Source: Mangrovicella endophytica | GTDB taxonomy: Bacteria; Pseudomonadota; Alphaproteobacteria; Rhizobiales; Rhizobiaceae | Assembly: GCF_002893625.1 (NCBI RefSeq) | Contig: NZ_PKMZ01000007.1 | Location: 94,855 to 158,854, forward strand | Length of the DNA stretch: 64,000 bases | Direction: 5' to 3' | In this document: positions 1 through 7,461 of the stretch, piece after piece | Position numbering within the stretch: position 1 is the stretch's first letter | Layout of the letters: each line of letters starts with the position of its first letter | Notes under the pieces: generated by a model | What the model was told of the DNA's origin: nothing | The model's input: only the letters and a program-made list of their open reading frames with translations | Databases searched by the model: none | Made by a program: the position numbers and the translations under genes

Positions 1-1065
1 GCGATCGAAGACGGGCTCGCCTTCCCGACCCCGCTTGTGCCATTGGCCGGGGCGGCGGCCGGGCTCCTCGTCGGCATCGTCGCCGGCTATTTCGCCACGA
101 TGCGCTCCGGCGTCTATTTCGCCCTGGTGACGCTCGCCATCGCCGAACTCTTCCATTCGCTCGCCCCGCATCTTCAAGGTCTGTTCGGCGGCGAGTCCGG
201 CGTCTCCTCGATGCGCATGCCCTGGCAGGGGATCATCTTCGGCTCGCTGATCGAGGTCTATTATCTGACGCTTGGCTGGGTGCTGACCTGCGGCCTGGCG
301 CTGTGGGCCTATACGCGCACGCCCTTCGGCCGGCTGACCCTGGCCCTGCGGGACAACGAGCAGCGGGTGCAGTTCCTGGGCTACAACGCTCACGCCGCCA
401 AGGTGATCGTCTTCGCCGTGTCGGCGATGGCCTCGGGTGTCGCCGGTGCGCTGCTGGCGATCTCGAACGAGACGGCGAACTACTCGCTCTTTGCGACCGA
501 CGTCTCCGCCCAGGTGGTGCTGCAGACCTTCGTCGGCGGCTCGACCGTCTTCTTCGGCCCGGTCTTCGGGGCCGCGGCCTTCACGCTCTTCGCCTTCCTC
601 GTCTCCGATCTCACCCGGTCCTGGGTCTTCTATCAGGGGCTGATCTTCGTCCTCGTGATGCTCTATGCCCCGACCGGGATCGGTGGCGTGATCGCGTATC
701 ACGCCCGTCATCGGCGGCAGTTGGACTGGTCGCGTCTGGCGGGGCCCTATGCCTTGGCGCTGGTCGGCGGCCTTCTGGTCGCGGCCGGTGTCGTCTACCT
801 CACCGAGACCGTCGCGGTCCTTTTCGGCGAGGGCTATGCGGTTCGCATGCGCGATGCCGGAGGTAGCCTGCCGCGCTATGACCTCTTCGGCGTCAGCTGG
901 GATCCGGCCGGCATTCTCACCTGGCTCCTGCCTCTGATCCTCATCGGCGCGGGCGGTGCCGTCCTCGTGCGCGCCCGCCGATCGATCGCCGGCTTCTGGA
1001 ACCGCATGGGCCGGACGGAGGCACTGGCGGCCGCAACGCCCGAACCTGCGGGAGGGACGGCATGA
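1..1065 (+). CDS. livM: LIV-type ABC transporter permease LivM, 5' end outside window
   Basis: The reading frame is open from base 1, so the true start lies upstream; the first in-window start (GTG at 37) falls within the membrane domain. The protein is the LivM-type inner-membrane permease of a branched-chain amino acid/amide ABC importer. It has several hydrophobic helices and the cytoplasmic coupling-loop sequence ALRDNEQRVQFLGYN, which contacts the ATPases in this family. The C-terminus carries an extra hydrophobic segment and a basic tail beyond the usual end. It overlaps the following livG by 4 bp (ATGA), so the genes are translationally coupled. The LivH and receptor genes would be expected upstream. 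The substrate cannot be read from sequence. Confidence 0.9.
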   Translation, partial: AIEDGLAFPTPLVPLAGAAAGLLVGIVAGYFATMRSGVYFALVTLAIAELFHSLAPHLQGLFGGESGVSSMRMPWQGIIFGSLIEVYYLTLGWVLTCGLALWAYTRTPFGRLTLALRDNEQRVQFLGYNAHAAKVIVFAVSAMASGVAGALLAISNETANYSLFATDVSAQVVLQTFVGGSTVFFGPVFGAAAFTLFAFLVSDLTRSWVFYQGLIFVLVMLYAPTGIGGVIAYHARHRRQLDWSRLAGPYALALVGGLLVAAGVVYLTETVAVLFGEGYAVRMRDAGGSLPRYDLFGVSWDPAGILTWLLPLILIGAGGAVLVRARRSIAGFWNRMGRTEALAAATPEPAGGTA

Positions 1066-1832
1066 GTGCCGCGACCACAATGGAGGAACCGGCGCTGCGG
1101 CTCGCCTCCGTCACCAAGTCGTTCGGCCCGATCGAGGTGATCCAGGGTGTTGATCTCGACATCCGCCCCGGCGAGCGCCATGCGGTGATCGGTCCGAACG
1201 GTGCGGGCAAGTCAACGCTCTTCAACCTGATCTCGGGGATGTTCCCGCCTTCGTCCGGCGACATCAGGCTCAACGGACGCAGCATCGCCGGACTCTCGCC
1301 ATACCGTATCAACCGCGCCGGACTGGCGCGATCCTTCCAGATCACCAACATCTTCCATCGCCTGAGCGTGTTCGAGAATCTGCGGATCGGCGTCCTGGCG
1401 CGCCACGGCGTGCGCTACGGTCTCTTCCGGTCGATCGCACGGATGCGGCGTGTGAACGAAGAAACCGCCGATGTGCTCGAGCGGGTAGGGCTCGCGGCGC
1501 GCGGCGCAGATCTCGCCGGGGACCTGACCTATTCGGAGCAGCGGGCGCTGGAGATCGGCATGACGCTGACCACCGGCGCCGACGTCATCCTGCTGGACGA
1601 GCCGACCGCCGGCATGTCGCGCGAAGAGACCGCCGAGGCAGTGGCCCTCATCCGCTCGGTCACGCAAGGCAAGACGCTGCTCATGGTCGAGCACGACATG
1701 AGCGTGGTCTTCAGCCTCTGCGACCGGGTCTCGGTGCTGGTCTACGGCTCGATCCTCGCCACCGACACGCCCGAGTGCATCAGCGCCAACCGCGATGTCC
1801 AGGAAGCCTATCTCGGCAAGGAGGCGTCATGA
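1062..1832 (+). CDS. livG: LIV-type ABC transporter ATP-binding protein LivG
   Basis: This 256-residue cytoplasmic ATPase subunit energises uptake through LivM/LivH. Walker A is IGPNGAGKST (about residues 46-55), the signature region is the LivG-type LTYSEQRALEI, and Walker B is VILLDEPTAGM followed by the switch histidine in LLMVEHDM. Length and motif spacing fit the family. The start ATG overlaps the livM stop by 4 bp, and its own stop overlaps the livF start by 4 bp, so livM-livG-livF form one transcription unit. Confidence 0.93.
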   Translation: MSAATTMEEPALRLASVTKSFGPIEVIQGVDLDIRPGERHAVIGPNGAGKSTLFNLISGMFPPSSGDIRLNGRSIAGLSPYRINRAGLARSFQITNIFHRLSVFENLRIGVLARHGVRYGLFRSIARMRRVNEETADVLERVGLAARGADLAGDLTYSEQRALEIGMTLTTGADVILLDEPTAGMSREETAEAVALIRSVTQGKTLLMVEHDMSVVFSLCDRVSVLVYGSILATDTPECISANRDVQEAYLGKEAS

Positions 1833-2539
1833 GCCTGCTCGAGGTGAAGGGTTTCCACGCCCATTACGGCAAGAGCCATATCCTCCACGGCATCGACATG
1901 GAGGTGCCCGAGGCTGCCATCGTGTCGCTGCTCGGCCGCAACGGATCGGGCCGCTCGACGCTGCTGAAGGCGATGATGGGGCTGGTGCCGCCCACCGCCG
2001 GCACGGTGACGCTGGATGGGTGGCAGCTCTGCGGCCGGCGGCCTTTCGACATCTGCCGCAAAGGCATCGGCTACGTCCCCGAAGAACGGCTGATCTTCCC
2101 CAATCTCACGGTCGAGGAGAACCTCGCCATGGGAGTGCAGAAGGGTGCGCCGGGGGCGCATCGCTGGTCGGTCGCGGAGATGTACGACTATTTCCCCCGC
2201 CTGAAGGAGCGGCGCGCCATTCGCGCCGGCTATCTCTCGGGCGGCGAGCAGCAGATGCTGACGATCTGCCGCTCCCTCCTCGGCAACCCGCGTGTGCTCC
2301 TGATCGACGAGCCGACCGAGGGCCTCGCGCCGAAGATCGTCGAGGTCGTCATGGAGGTGATCCTCGACATCGGCCGCAGGGGTGTCGCCGTGGTGCTGGT
2401 CGAGCAGAAGCTGACCATCGCCCTGAAAGTCGCCCGCGAAGTCATGGTCATGGGGCACGGCGAGCTGGTGTTCCGCGGCACGCCCGAGGACCTTGCGGAG
2501 AAGCCGGACATTCGGCGCCGCTGGCTCGAAGTCGCCTGA
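1829..2539 (+). CDS. livF: LIV-type ABC transporter ATP-binding protein LivF with Arg in Walker A
   Basis: This is the second ATPase of the left LIV importer, 236 residues. I start it at ATG 1829, which overlaps the livG stop (ATGA), rather than at an in-frame start at 1775 whose extra residues lie inside livG. The signature LSGGEQQ, Walker B VLLIDEPTEGL and the LVEQK switch region are intact. Walker A reads GRNGSGRST: the invariant phosphate-binding lysine is Arg42 (codon CGC at 1952-1954). In LivF relatives this position is normally Lys. Either this ATPase is catalytically weak and LivG drives transport, or the change is a recent loss-of-function mutation or a base-call error. Confidence 0.92.
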   Translation: MSLLEVKGFHAHYGKSHILHGIDMEVPEAAIVSLLGRNGSGRSTLLKAMMGLVPPTAGTVTLDGWQLCGRRPFDICRKGIGYVPEERLIFPNLTVEENLAMGVQKGAPGAHRWSVAEMYDYFPRLKERRAIRAGYLSGGEQQMLTICRSLLGNPRVLLIDEPTEGLAPKIVEVVMEVILDIGRRGVAVVLVEQKLTIALKVAREVMVMGHGELVFRGTPEDLAEKPDIRRRWLEVA

Positions 2540-2584
2540 GGGATGCAGGTCCGCCCAGGGCCGCTGACAGAAAAGAGAGACATC

Positions 2585-3373
2585 GTGACCTATCTGGACA
2601 GACTGCGGCCTCGAAAGGGCTTGAGAGTGCTCGTGACGGCGGGCGCATCGGGGATCGGCGCCGCGATCGCGGCGGCATTTCTGGAGGCCGGCGCGAAACT
2701 CGCGATCTGTGACGTCGACGCGGCCGCCCTGGAGAGGTTCAAGGCCGAGCACCCGGATGCTCAATGCCTTGTCGCCGACGTGTCGGATCCAGAGGCGGTC
2801 GATCGCCTGTTCGACGGCGTGGAGCATGCGTTCGGCGGGCTGGACGTGCTGGTGAACAATGCCGGCATTGCCGGACCGACGGGACCGATCGAGACACTGT
2901 CGACGGACGATATCCGCCGCACGATCGAGATCGACCTCGTGGGCCAGCTGCTTGTCACGCGCCGGGCAGCCGCACTGCTCAAACGCAGCGATGACGCCGC
3001 GATCATCAACATCTCGTCGGTCGCCGGGCGCTTCGGCTATGCGATGCGCTCGCCCTATTCCGCCTCCAAATGGGGGATCGTCGGATTGACCGCGACCCTC
3101 GCAAAGGAAATGGGACCGGATGGGGTCCGCGTGAACGCGATCCTGCCCGGCGTCGTCCGGGGCGCGCGCATGGACAAGGTGATCAGCGCAAGGGCCGAAG
3201 CCTCGGGCCGGACGGTCGCCGCGGTGGAGGAAGACTACCTATCCAGCATCTCGCTTCGCCGGATGGTCGACCCCGACGACGTCGCGCTGACGGCCTTGTT
3301 CTTGAGCTCGCCCGCAGGCGCCAACATCTCGGGGCAGTCCATCGGCGTCTGCGGGAACGTCGAGTATCTCTGA
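2585..3373 (+). CDS. SDR-family oxidoreductase
   Basis: This is a classical short-chain dehydrogenase/reductase of 262 residues, a cytoplasmic NAD(P)(H)-dependent oxidoreductase. It shows the cofactor motif TAGASGIG near the N-terminus, NNAG in the middle, a catalytic serine in NISSVAG and the YSASK (YxxxK) motif. The GTG at 2585, preceded by a purine-rich AAGAGAGA, is preferred over an upstream start at 2543 that would add residues before the Rossmann beta-strand. It follows livF by 45 bp on the same strand and may belong to that operon. The acidic residue after the first strand (CDVDAAALE) suggests NAD(H) preference. The substrate is unknown. Confidence 0.88.
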   Translation: MTYLDRLRPRKGLRVLVTAGASGIGAAIAAAFLEAGAKLAICDVDAAALERFKAEHPDAQCLVADVSDPEAVDRLFDGVEHAFGGLDVLVNNAGIAGPTGPIETLSTDDIRRTIEIDLVGQLLVTRRAAALLKRSDDAAIINISSVAGRFGYAMRSPYSASKWGIVGLTATLAKEMGPDGVRVNAILPGVVRGARMDKVISARAEASGRTVAAVEEDYLSSISLRRMVDPDDVALTALFLSSPAGANISGQSIGVCGNVEYL

Positions 3374-3429
3374 GGGCCGCAGGCCGGCGGGGCGGTTTCT
3401 TCGCCAGCCCGGTGGCGCTGGCGAAGCGC

Positions 3430-3700
3430 GGCGCCAAGACCGCGTTCATGAAACCGGGGTCGCCCCGGGAGAATGGCTCGTGCGGGAGCTTCAACTCCAA
3501 GCTCCCGGACGAGCTCCCGAACGGCAAGATTTTCGCCAGCCTTGGAGAGTTGCGGATCGTTATCGAGAGCTGGCGGCAGCACCACGCCACAAGCGACCCC
3601 GTTCATCGCTCGGCTATCGCCCGCCTGCTCCAGCCGCAGTGCCGTGGCTGGCTGCGCCACCCCAGCCCGCTTCTCCGACCACCTCGAACGTCGCCAGCGA
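3430..3700 (+). pseudogene. Frameshifted IS3-family transposase remnant (OrfB C-terminus)
   Basis: Two frames together recreate the end of an IS3-family (IS407/IS2-like) DDE transposase. Frame 1 gives GSPRENGSCGSFNSKLPDEL and KIFASLGELRIVIESWRQHH, covering the catalytic glutamate region (PGSPxENGxxESFNxKLRDEL in relatives). At about 3580-3590 the match moves to frame 3, giving RPRSSLGYRPPAPAAVPWLA. The N-terminal catalytic part and the inverted repeats are absent. This is a decayed insertion-sequence scar filling the gap between the SDR gene and the RpiR gene. Confidence 0.8.
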
Positions 3701-3796
3701 GCCTACTCTGCATTGTATTCAAAGTGAGCCCAAACGGCACAGGCCCCATGCGGCGATGTGTTGGAAATTCAACATAAGGCCTGTATGCTCCATTAG

Positions 3797-4738
3797 ATGA
3801 AGAGGCCGCTTCACACTGTTGACACGTCGCTTCGGGGCGAACTGCCCCCGCTTCGTGACGTTCTGACGACGTCGAGTCTACGCTTCACGCCATCCGAGGA
3901 GAAGGTCGTGCAGGCCATGCTTGCCGACTATCCGGTTGCCGGGCTCGGAACGGCGACGAGCCTTGCGCGCCGGGCCGGCGTCAGCGATCCGACGGTCGTT
4001 CGCTTTGTGGCCAAGCTCGGTTTTGACGGCTTTTCGGCCTTTCAGGCGCGGCTGCTCGCGGAGGTGGAGGCGCGGCTCCAGTCGCCGCTTCTGATGATGG
4101 AGGCCAAGCGCGCCGCGCTCGCTGGCGAGAGCGGCGTCACGCAATATCTGCGTTCGGTCGCCGCGGCACTGGAGCGGACGGAGAGCCTCGTGCCGATCCA
4201 GCTCTACGACCGCGCCTGCCGCCTGCTATTCGAGGCTAAGGGCGACGTGCTCGTGCTCGGCGGGCGCTTCAGTCGCAACGTCGCGGGGATGCTCGCGAGC
4301 TATCTCGTCCAGCTTCGCCCGCGCGTCGCCGATCTCGGACCCCTGACGGGCGACGAGTTCGACCGGCTGATCGATCTCGGCCGGCGCGACCTCCTGATCG
4401 TCTTCGACTATCGCCGCTACCAGTCGGACGTCGTCGCCTTCGCGCGGCAGGCCGCCGGGCGCGGCGTGCCGGTGGTGCTCTTCACCGATCCCTGGCGCTC
4501 GCCGATCGCCGAGGTGGCCGATGTGACGCTCGTCGCGGAAGGGGAGGCCGGTTCGCCCTTCGATACGCTTGCCCCCGCTGTCGCCCAGATGGAGGCGTTC
4601 GTCGCCCAGGCGCTCGGCCACACCGAGGGGCGGGAGCGGCGGCGCATGGAGGCGCTGGAGCGCGTGCGCAGCGCCAACGGCGTGACGATCGGTGCCGGAC
4701 CGCAGAACGAGAGAACCGAGAGGGACAATGGCGTATGA
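3797..4738 (+). CDS. MurR/RpiR-family transcriptional regulator
   Basis: This 313-residue regulator has an N-terminal RpiR-type helix-turn-helix (about residues 30-100, including LARRAGVSDPTVVRFVAKLGFDGFSAFQ). A C-terminal SIS sugar-phosphate-type sensing domain (about 130-270) contains VLVLGGRFSRNVAGMLASYL. It is the first gene of the catabolic operon: its stop lies 9 bp inside the next gene, so they are co-transcribed. It most likely senses a pathway intermediate and controls the genes up to 8773. The ligand may not be a sugar, because RpiR regulators in such operons often bind other metabolites; that point is inference. Confidence 0.9.
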   Translation: MKRPLHTVDTSLRGELPPLRDVLTTSSLRFTPSEEKVVQAMLADYPVAGLGTATSLARRAGVSDPTVVRFVAKLGFDGFSAFQARLLAEVEARLQSPLLMMEAKRAALAGESGVTQYLRSVAAALERTESLVPIQLYDRACRLLFEAKGDVLVLGGRFSRNVAGMLASYLVQLRPRVADLGPLTGDEFDRLIDLGRRDLLIVFDYRRYQSDVVAFARQAAGRGVPVVLFTDPWRSPIAEVADVTLVAEGEAGSPFDTLAPAVAQMEAFVAQALGHTEGRERRRMEALERVRSANGVTIGAGPQNERTERDNGV

Positions 4739-5381
4739 GGACATGCGGCGCGATGCGCCGTTCGAGAAGGGCGCGACTGCGCTGCTTCTTGTCGACATGC
4801 AGCGCGTGTGGCTGGAGCCGGGACTGGATCCCGATCATGCCGACTGGGAACCGGACCACTATTTCTACCGCGAAACGCGCGAGCGTGCGGTGCCGAATGC
4901 GCAGCGCCTTTTGGAAGCCGCCCGCGCCTCCGGCGTCGAAGTGCTGCACACGATCATCCGCAGCCTGACGACGGACGGGCGCGACCGCTCGCTCGACCAC
5001 AAGATGACGCCGATCCATCTTGGACCCGACGCCCCGGAGGCGCTGCCGGTCGAGGCGCTTGCGCCTGTCGGCGACGAGATACTGCTGCCGAAGACTTCGT
5101 CCGGCGTCTTCAACTCGACCAATCTCGACTATCTCCTCAAGAACCTCGGCATCCGTCATCTCGTGATCGCGGGCATCTTGACCGACCAGTGCGTCGACAT
5201 GGCGGTGCGCGACGGGGCGGACCGCGGCTACCGCGTCACCTGCGTTGCGGATGCCTGCGCCGCGCCGACGCCGGAGCGCCACGCCAACGCATTGCGCGCC
5301 TTCGGCGGCTATTGCTGGTTGGCCAGCACCGAGGAGGTGGAAGGGCGCTTTCGCGGTCTGGCGAGGGACGCCGCCGCATGA
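4728..5381 (+). CDS. Isochorismatase-family cysteine hydrolase
   Basis: This 217-residue enzyme belongs to the isochorismatase/nicotinamidase superfamily and probably acts as an amidase. The catalytic triad is visible: Asp in LLLVDMQ, Lys in LPKTSSGVF and Cys in GILTDQCVDM. The ATG at 4728 follows GAGAGGGACA and overlaps the RpiR gene; an upstream in-frame start at 4692 would lie deep in that gene. Its stop overlaps the next start by 4 bp. In the operon it may release ammonia from an amide or N-carbamoyl substrate delivered by the flanking transporters. The exact substrate is unknown. Confidence 0.88.
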   Translation: MAYEDMRRDAPFEKGATALLLVDMQRVWLEPGLDPDHADWEPDHYFYRETRERAVPNAQRLLEAARASGVEVLHTIIRSLTTDGRDRSLDHKMTPIHLGPDAPEALPVEALAPVGDEILLPKTSSGVFNSTNLDYLLKNLGIRHLVIAGILTDQCVDMAVRDGADRGYRVTCVADACAAPTPERHANALRAFGGYCWLASTEEVEGRFRGLARDAAA

Positions 5382-6691
5382 GCGACGTACCGAGCCTTCC
5401 GACCCTCGTCACCACGGATCTCGCCGCCATCACGCGCGGCCGTCCGATCCCCGAAGCGCGGCTCGCGCCCGGCGGTACCGGTATCGGCTGGGTGCCGGCA
5501 AATCTCTGCCTGACCGCCTTCAACACGATCGCCGACCCCAATCCTTTCGGCTCGGTCGGCGACCTGCGGATCCTGCCGGATCCCGCCGCCCGCTATGCGA
5601 CCGACAGAACCGGGAGCGCGACGCGCTTCGACCTCGTGATGGGCGACATCGTCACCCTCGACGGCACGCCCTGGGACTGCTGCCCGCGGCACTTCCTGCG
5701 CGAGGCGCTGGCGATGCTGAAGGCCGAGACAGGGCTGTCGCTGCTGGCCGCGTTCGAGCACGAGTTCCTGCTGACGGGTATCGGGGCCGCCGGCCACGCC
5801 TTCTCCTTCGAGGCGCTGCGCCAGGCCGATCCCTTCGTGCCGCGCCTGCTCGCAGGTCTGGAGGAAGCGGGCGCCGAGCCCGAACTCGCCTTCGCCGAAT
5901 ATGGTGCCAACCAGTTCGAGGCGACGCTCGCCCCGGCGGACGGGCTCGTGGCGGCGGATCGGGCGGTGGTGCTGCGCGAAATGGTGCGCGAACTCGCCCA
6001 GAGCTTCGGCTGGCGCGCGAGCTTCACGCCGAAGCCCGCGCTCGACGGCGTCGGCAACGGCGTCCATATCCATATGAGCCTCGTCGGCGCGGACGGTGCG
6101 CCCGCCACCTTCGACCCGGCCCGGCCCGGCCGGCTGTCGGCGAAGGCGGGCGCGTTCTTCGCGGGCGTTCTCGCCCACATGCCGGCGCTCACCGCCATCA
6201 CTGCGCCGGCCGAGCTCTCCTACTACCGCCTGAAGCCCCACAACTGGAGCGCCTCCTACACCTGGCTCGGCGACCGCGATCGTGAGGCGACCCTGCGCAT
6301 CTGCCCGACCGTGGCGATCGGCGGGCGCGATCCGGCTCGCCAGTTCAATGTCGAGTACCGGGCGGCCGATGCGCTCGCCAACCCTTATCTCGCACTCGGC
6401 GTGCTGGTGCGCGCGGGGCTGGAGGGGTTGCGGGCGGAGCTGCCGGCGCCGCCAGTCGTGTCCGGCGATCCGGGCACCATGAGCGAGGCCGAGCGGGCGG
6501 AGAAGGGCCTCTTTCGCCTGCCGGAAAGCTGTGAGGCGGCGCTCGACGCGCTCGAGGCCGACGCGACGGCGCGGCGCTGGTTCTCGCCGGATCTCCTTTC
6601 AAGCTTCCTAGCCGTGCGCCGGGCCGAGCGGGCCCACATCGCCGGATTCGATGCCGCTGCGGTCTGCGAAACCTACCGGATGCTCTATTGA
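5378..6691 (+). CDS. Glutamine synthetase-family glutamate-amine/amide ligase
   Basis: This 437-residue GS-fold ligase should couple ATP hydrolysis to gamma-glutamylation of an amine. GS active-site segments are present: FEHEFLL (metal glutamates), EYGANQFEATLAPADG, the histidine-rich NGVHIHMSLVG, RLKPHNWSASYTWLGDRDRE (phosphate and substrate arginines) and FNVEYRAADALANPYLALG. The adenylylation-tyrosine region of housekeeping GSI is replaced by LFRLPESCEAALDAL, so it is not the regulated nitrogen-assimilation enzyme. The ATG at 5378 overlaps the preceding stop (ATGA). It is closest in type to catabolic gamma-glutamylpolyamine or gamma-glutamylamide synthetases. Substrate unknown. Confidence 0.87.
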   Translation: MSDVPSLPTLVTTDLAAITRGRPIPEARLAPGGTGIGWVPANLCLTAFNTIADPNPFGSVGDLRILPDPAARYATDRTGSATRFDLVMGDIVTLDGTPWDCCPRHFLREALAMLKAETGLSLLAAFEHEFLLTGIGAAGHAFSFEALRQADPFVPRLLAGLEEAGAEPELAFAEYGANQFEATLAPADGLVAADRAVVLREMVRELAQSFGWRASFTPKPALDGVGNGVHIHMSLVGADGAPATFDPARPGRLSAKAGAFFAGVLAHMPALTAITAPAELSYYRLKPHNWSASYTWLGDRDREATLRICPTVAIGGRDPARQFNVEYRAADALANPYLALGVLVRAGLEGLRAELPAPPVVSGDPGTMSEAERAEKGLFRLPESCEAALDALEADATARRWFSPDLLSSFLAVRRAERAHIAGFDAAAVCETYRMLY

Positions 6692-7461
6692 TGGACGATG
6701 GCCCGATCTCCCCGGTGGAGGTGCTGAATGAGAACGGGGCGTGCGACGTCGTGCTCGTCTGCGAGCATGCCGGCAACCGACTGCCGCCTCGCTACGGCTC
6801 GCTTGGCCTCCCGGCGGCGGACCTCTCGCGCCACATTGCGTACGACATCGGCGCCGGCGCGCTGACGCGTGCCCTGTCGCGCCGGCTGAACGCGCCGGCC
6901 TTCTTCGGCACGCTGTCGCGCCTCCTGGTCGACCTCAACCGGCCCTTCGGCGTGCCCTCCTCGATGCCGCTCCTGTCGGAGGCGACGGAGGTTCCCGGCA
7001 ACCGGGACCTTGCGCCAGAGGAGCGCGAGCGGCGTCGCCGGCTCGTCTTCGAGCCCTTCCATGAACGGCTCGCCCGCTTCCTCGACGCCCGCGACGCCGC
7101 CGGTCGCAAGACGCGCCTCGTGGCAATCCACTCCTTCACGCCCGTCTTCCTCGGCAAGACGCGACCCTGGCATGCGGGTGTCCTGTTCGAGCCGCCGGAG
7201 ACCTTCGGCCGCGCCGTACTGACGGCCTTGCGCTCGGAGCCCGGCCTCATCGTCGGGGAGAACGAGCCCTACCGGATCGACCGGACGGAGGACTACGCCA
7301 TCCCCGTGCATGGCACCGACAGAGGCTATCCCGCCGTGCTGATCGAGGTGCGCAACGACCTTCTCGCCTCGTCCGGCGAGATCGAGCGATGGGCTCACCG
7401 GCTTGCCCCCGCCGTAACCCTTCCCCTGCCGAACGATGAGGTTCTCCATGTCCGCGCCTGA
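6691..7461 (+). CDS. N-formylglutamate amidohydrolase-family protein
   Basis: This 256-residue protein is related to N-formylglutamate deformylase (HutG type). Conserved elements are VLVCEHAGNRLPP with metal-binding Glu/His, HIAYDIGAG, LLVDLNRP, IHSFTPVF and HGTDRGYPAVLIEVRNDLL. It starts at ATG 6691, sharing one base with the stop of the ligase gene (TGATG). No histidine-utilisation genes are nearby. It therefore probably hydrolyses an N-acyl or gamma-glutamyl compound of this operon rather than N-formylglutamate from histidine; that is inference from context. Confidence 0.87.
   Translation: MDDGPISPVEVLNENGACDVVLVCEHAGNRLPPRYGSLGLPAADLSRHIAYDIGAGALTRALSRRLNAPAFFGTLSRLLVDLNRPFGVPSSMPLLSEATEVPGNRDLAPEERERRRRLVFEPFHERLARFLDARDAAGRKTRLVAIHSFTPVFLGKTRPWHAGVLFEPPETFGRAVLTALRSEPGLIVGENEPYRIDRTEDYAIPVHGTDRGYPAVLIEVRNDLLASSGEIERWAHRLAPAVTLPLPNDEVLHVRA

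Noticed and set aside
4808..6691. Long 627-residue frame reaching back from the GS-like ligase gene
   Set aside because: The first 190 residues are arginine-rich shadow of the isochorismatase gene; ATG 5378 overlaps the previous stop by 4 bp and matches the ligase N-terminus.
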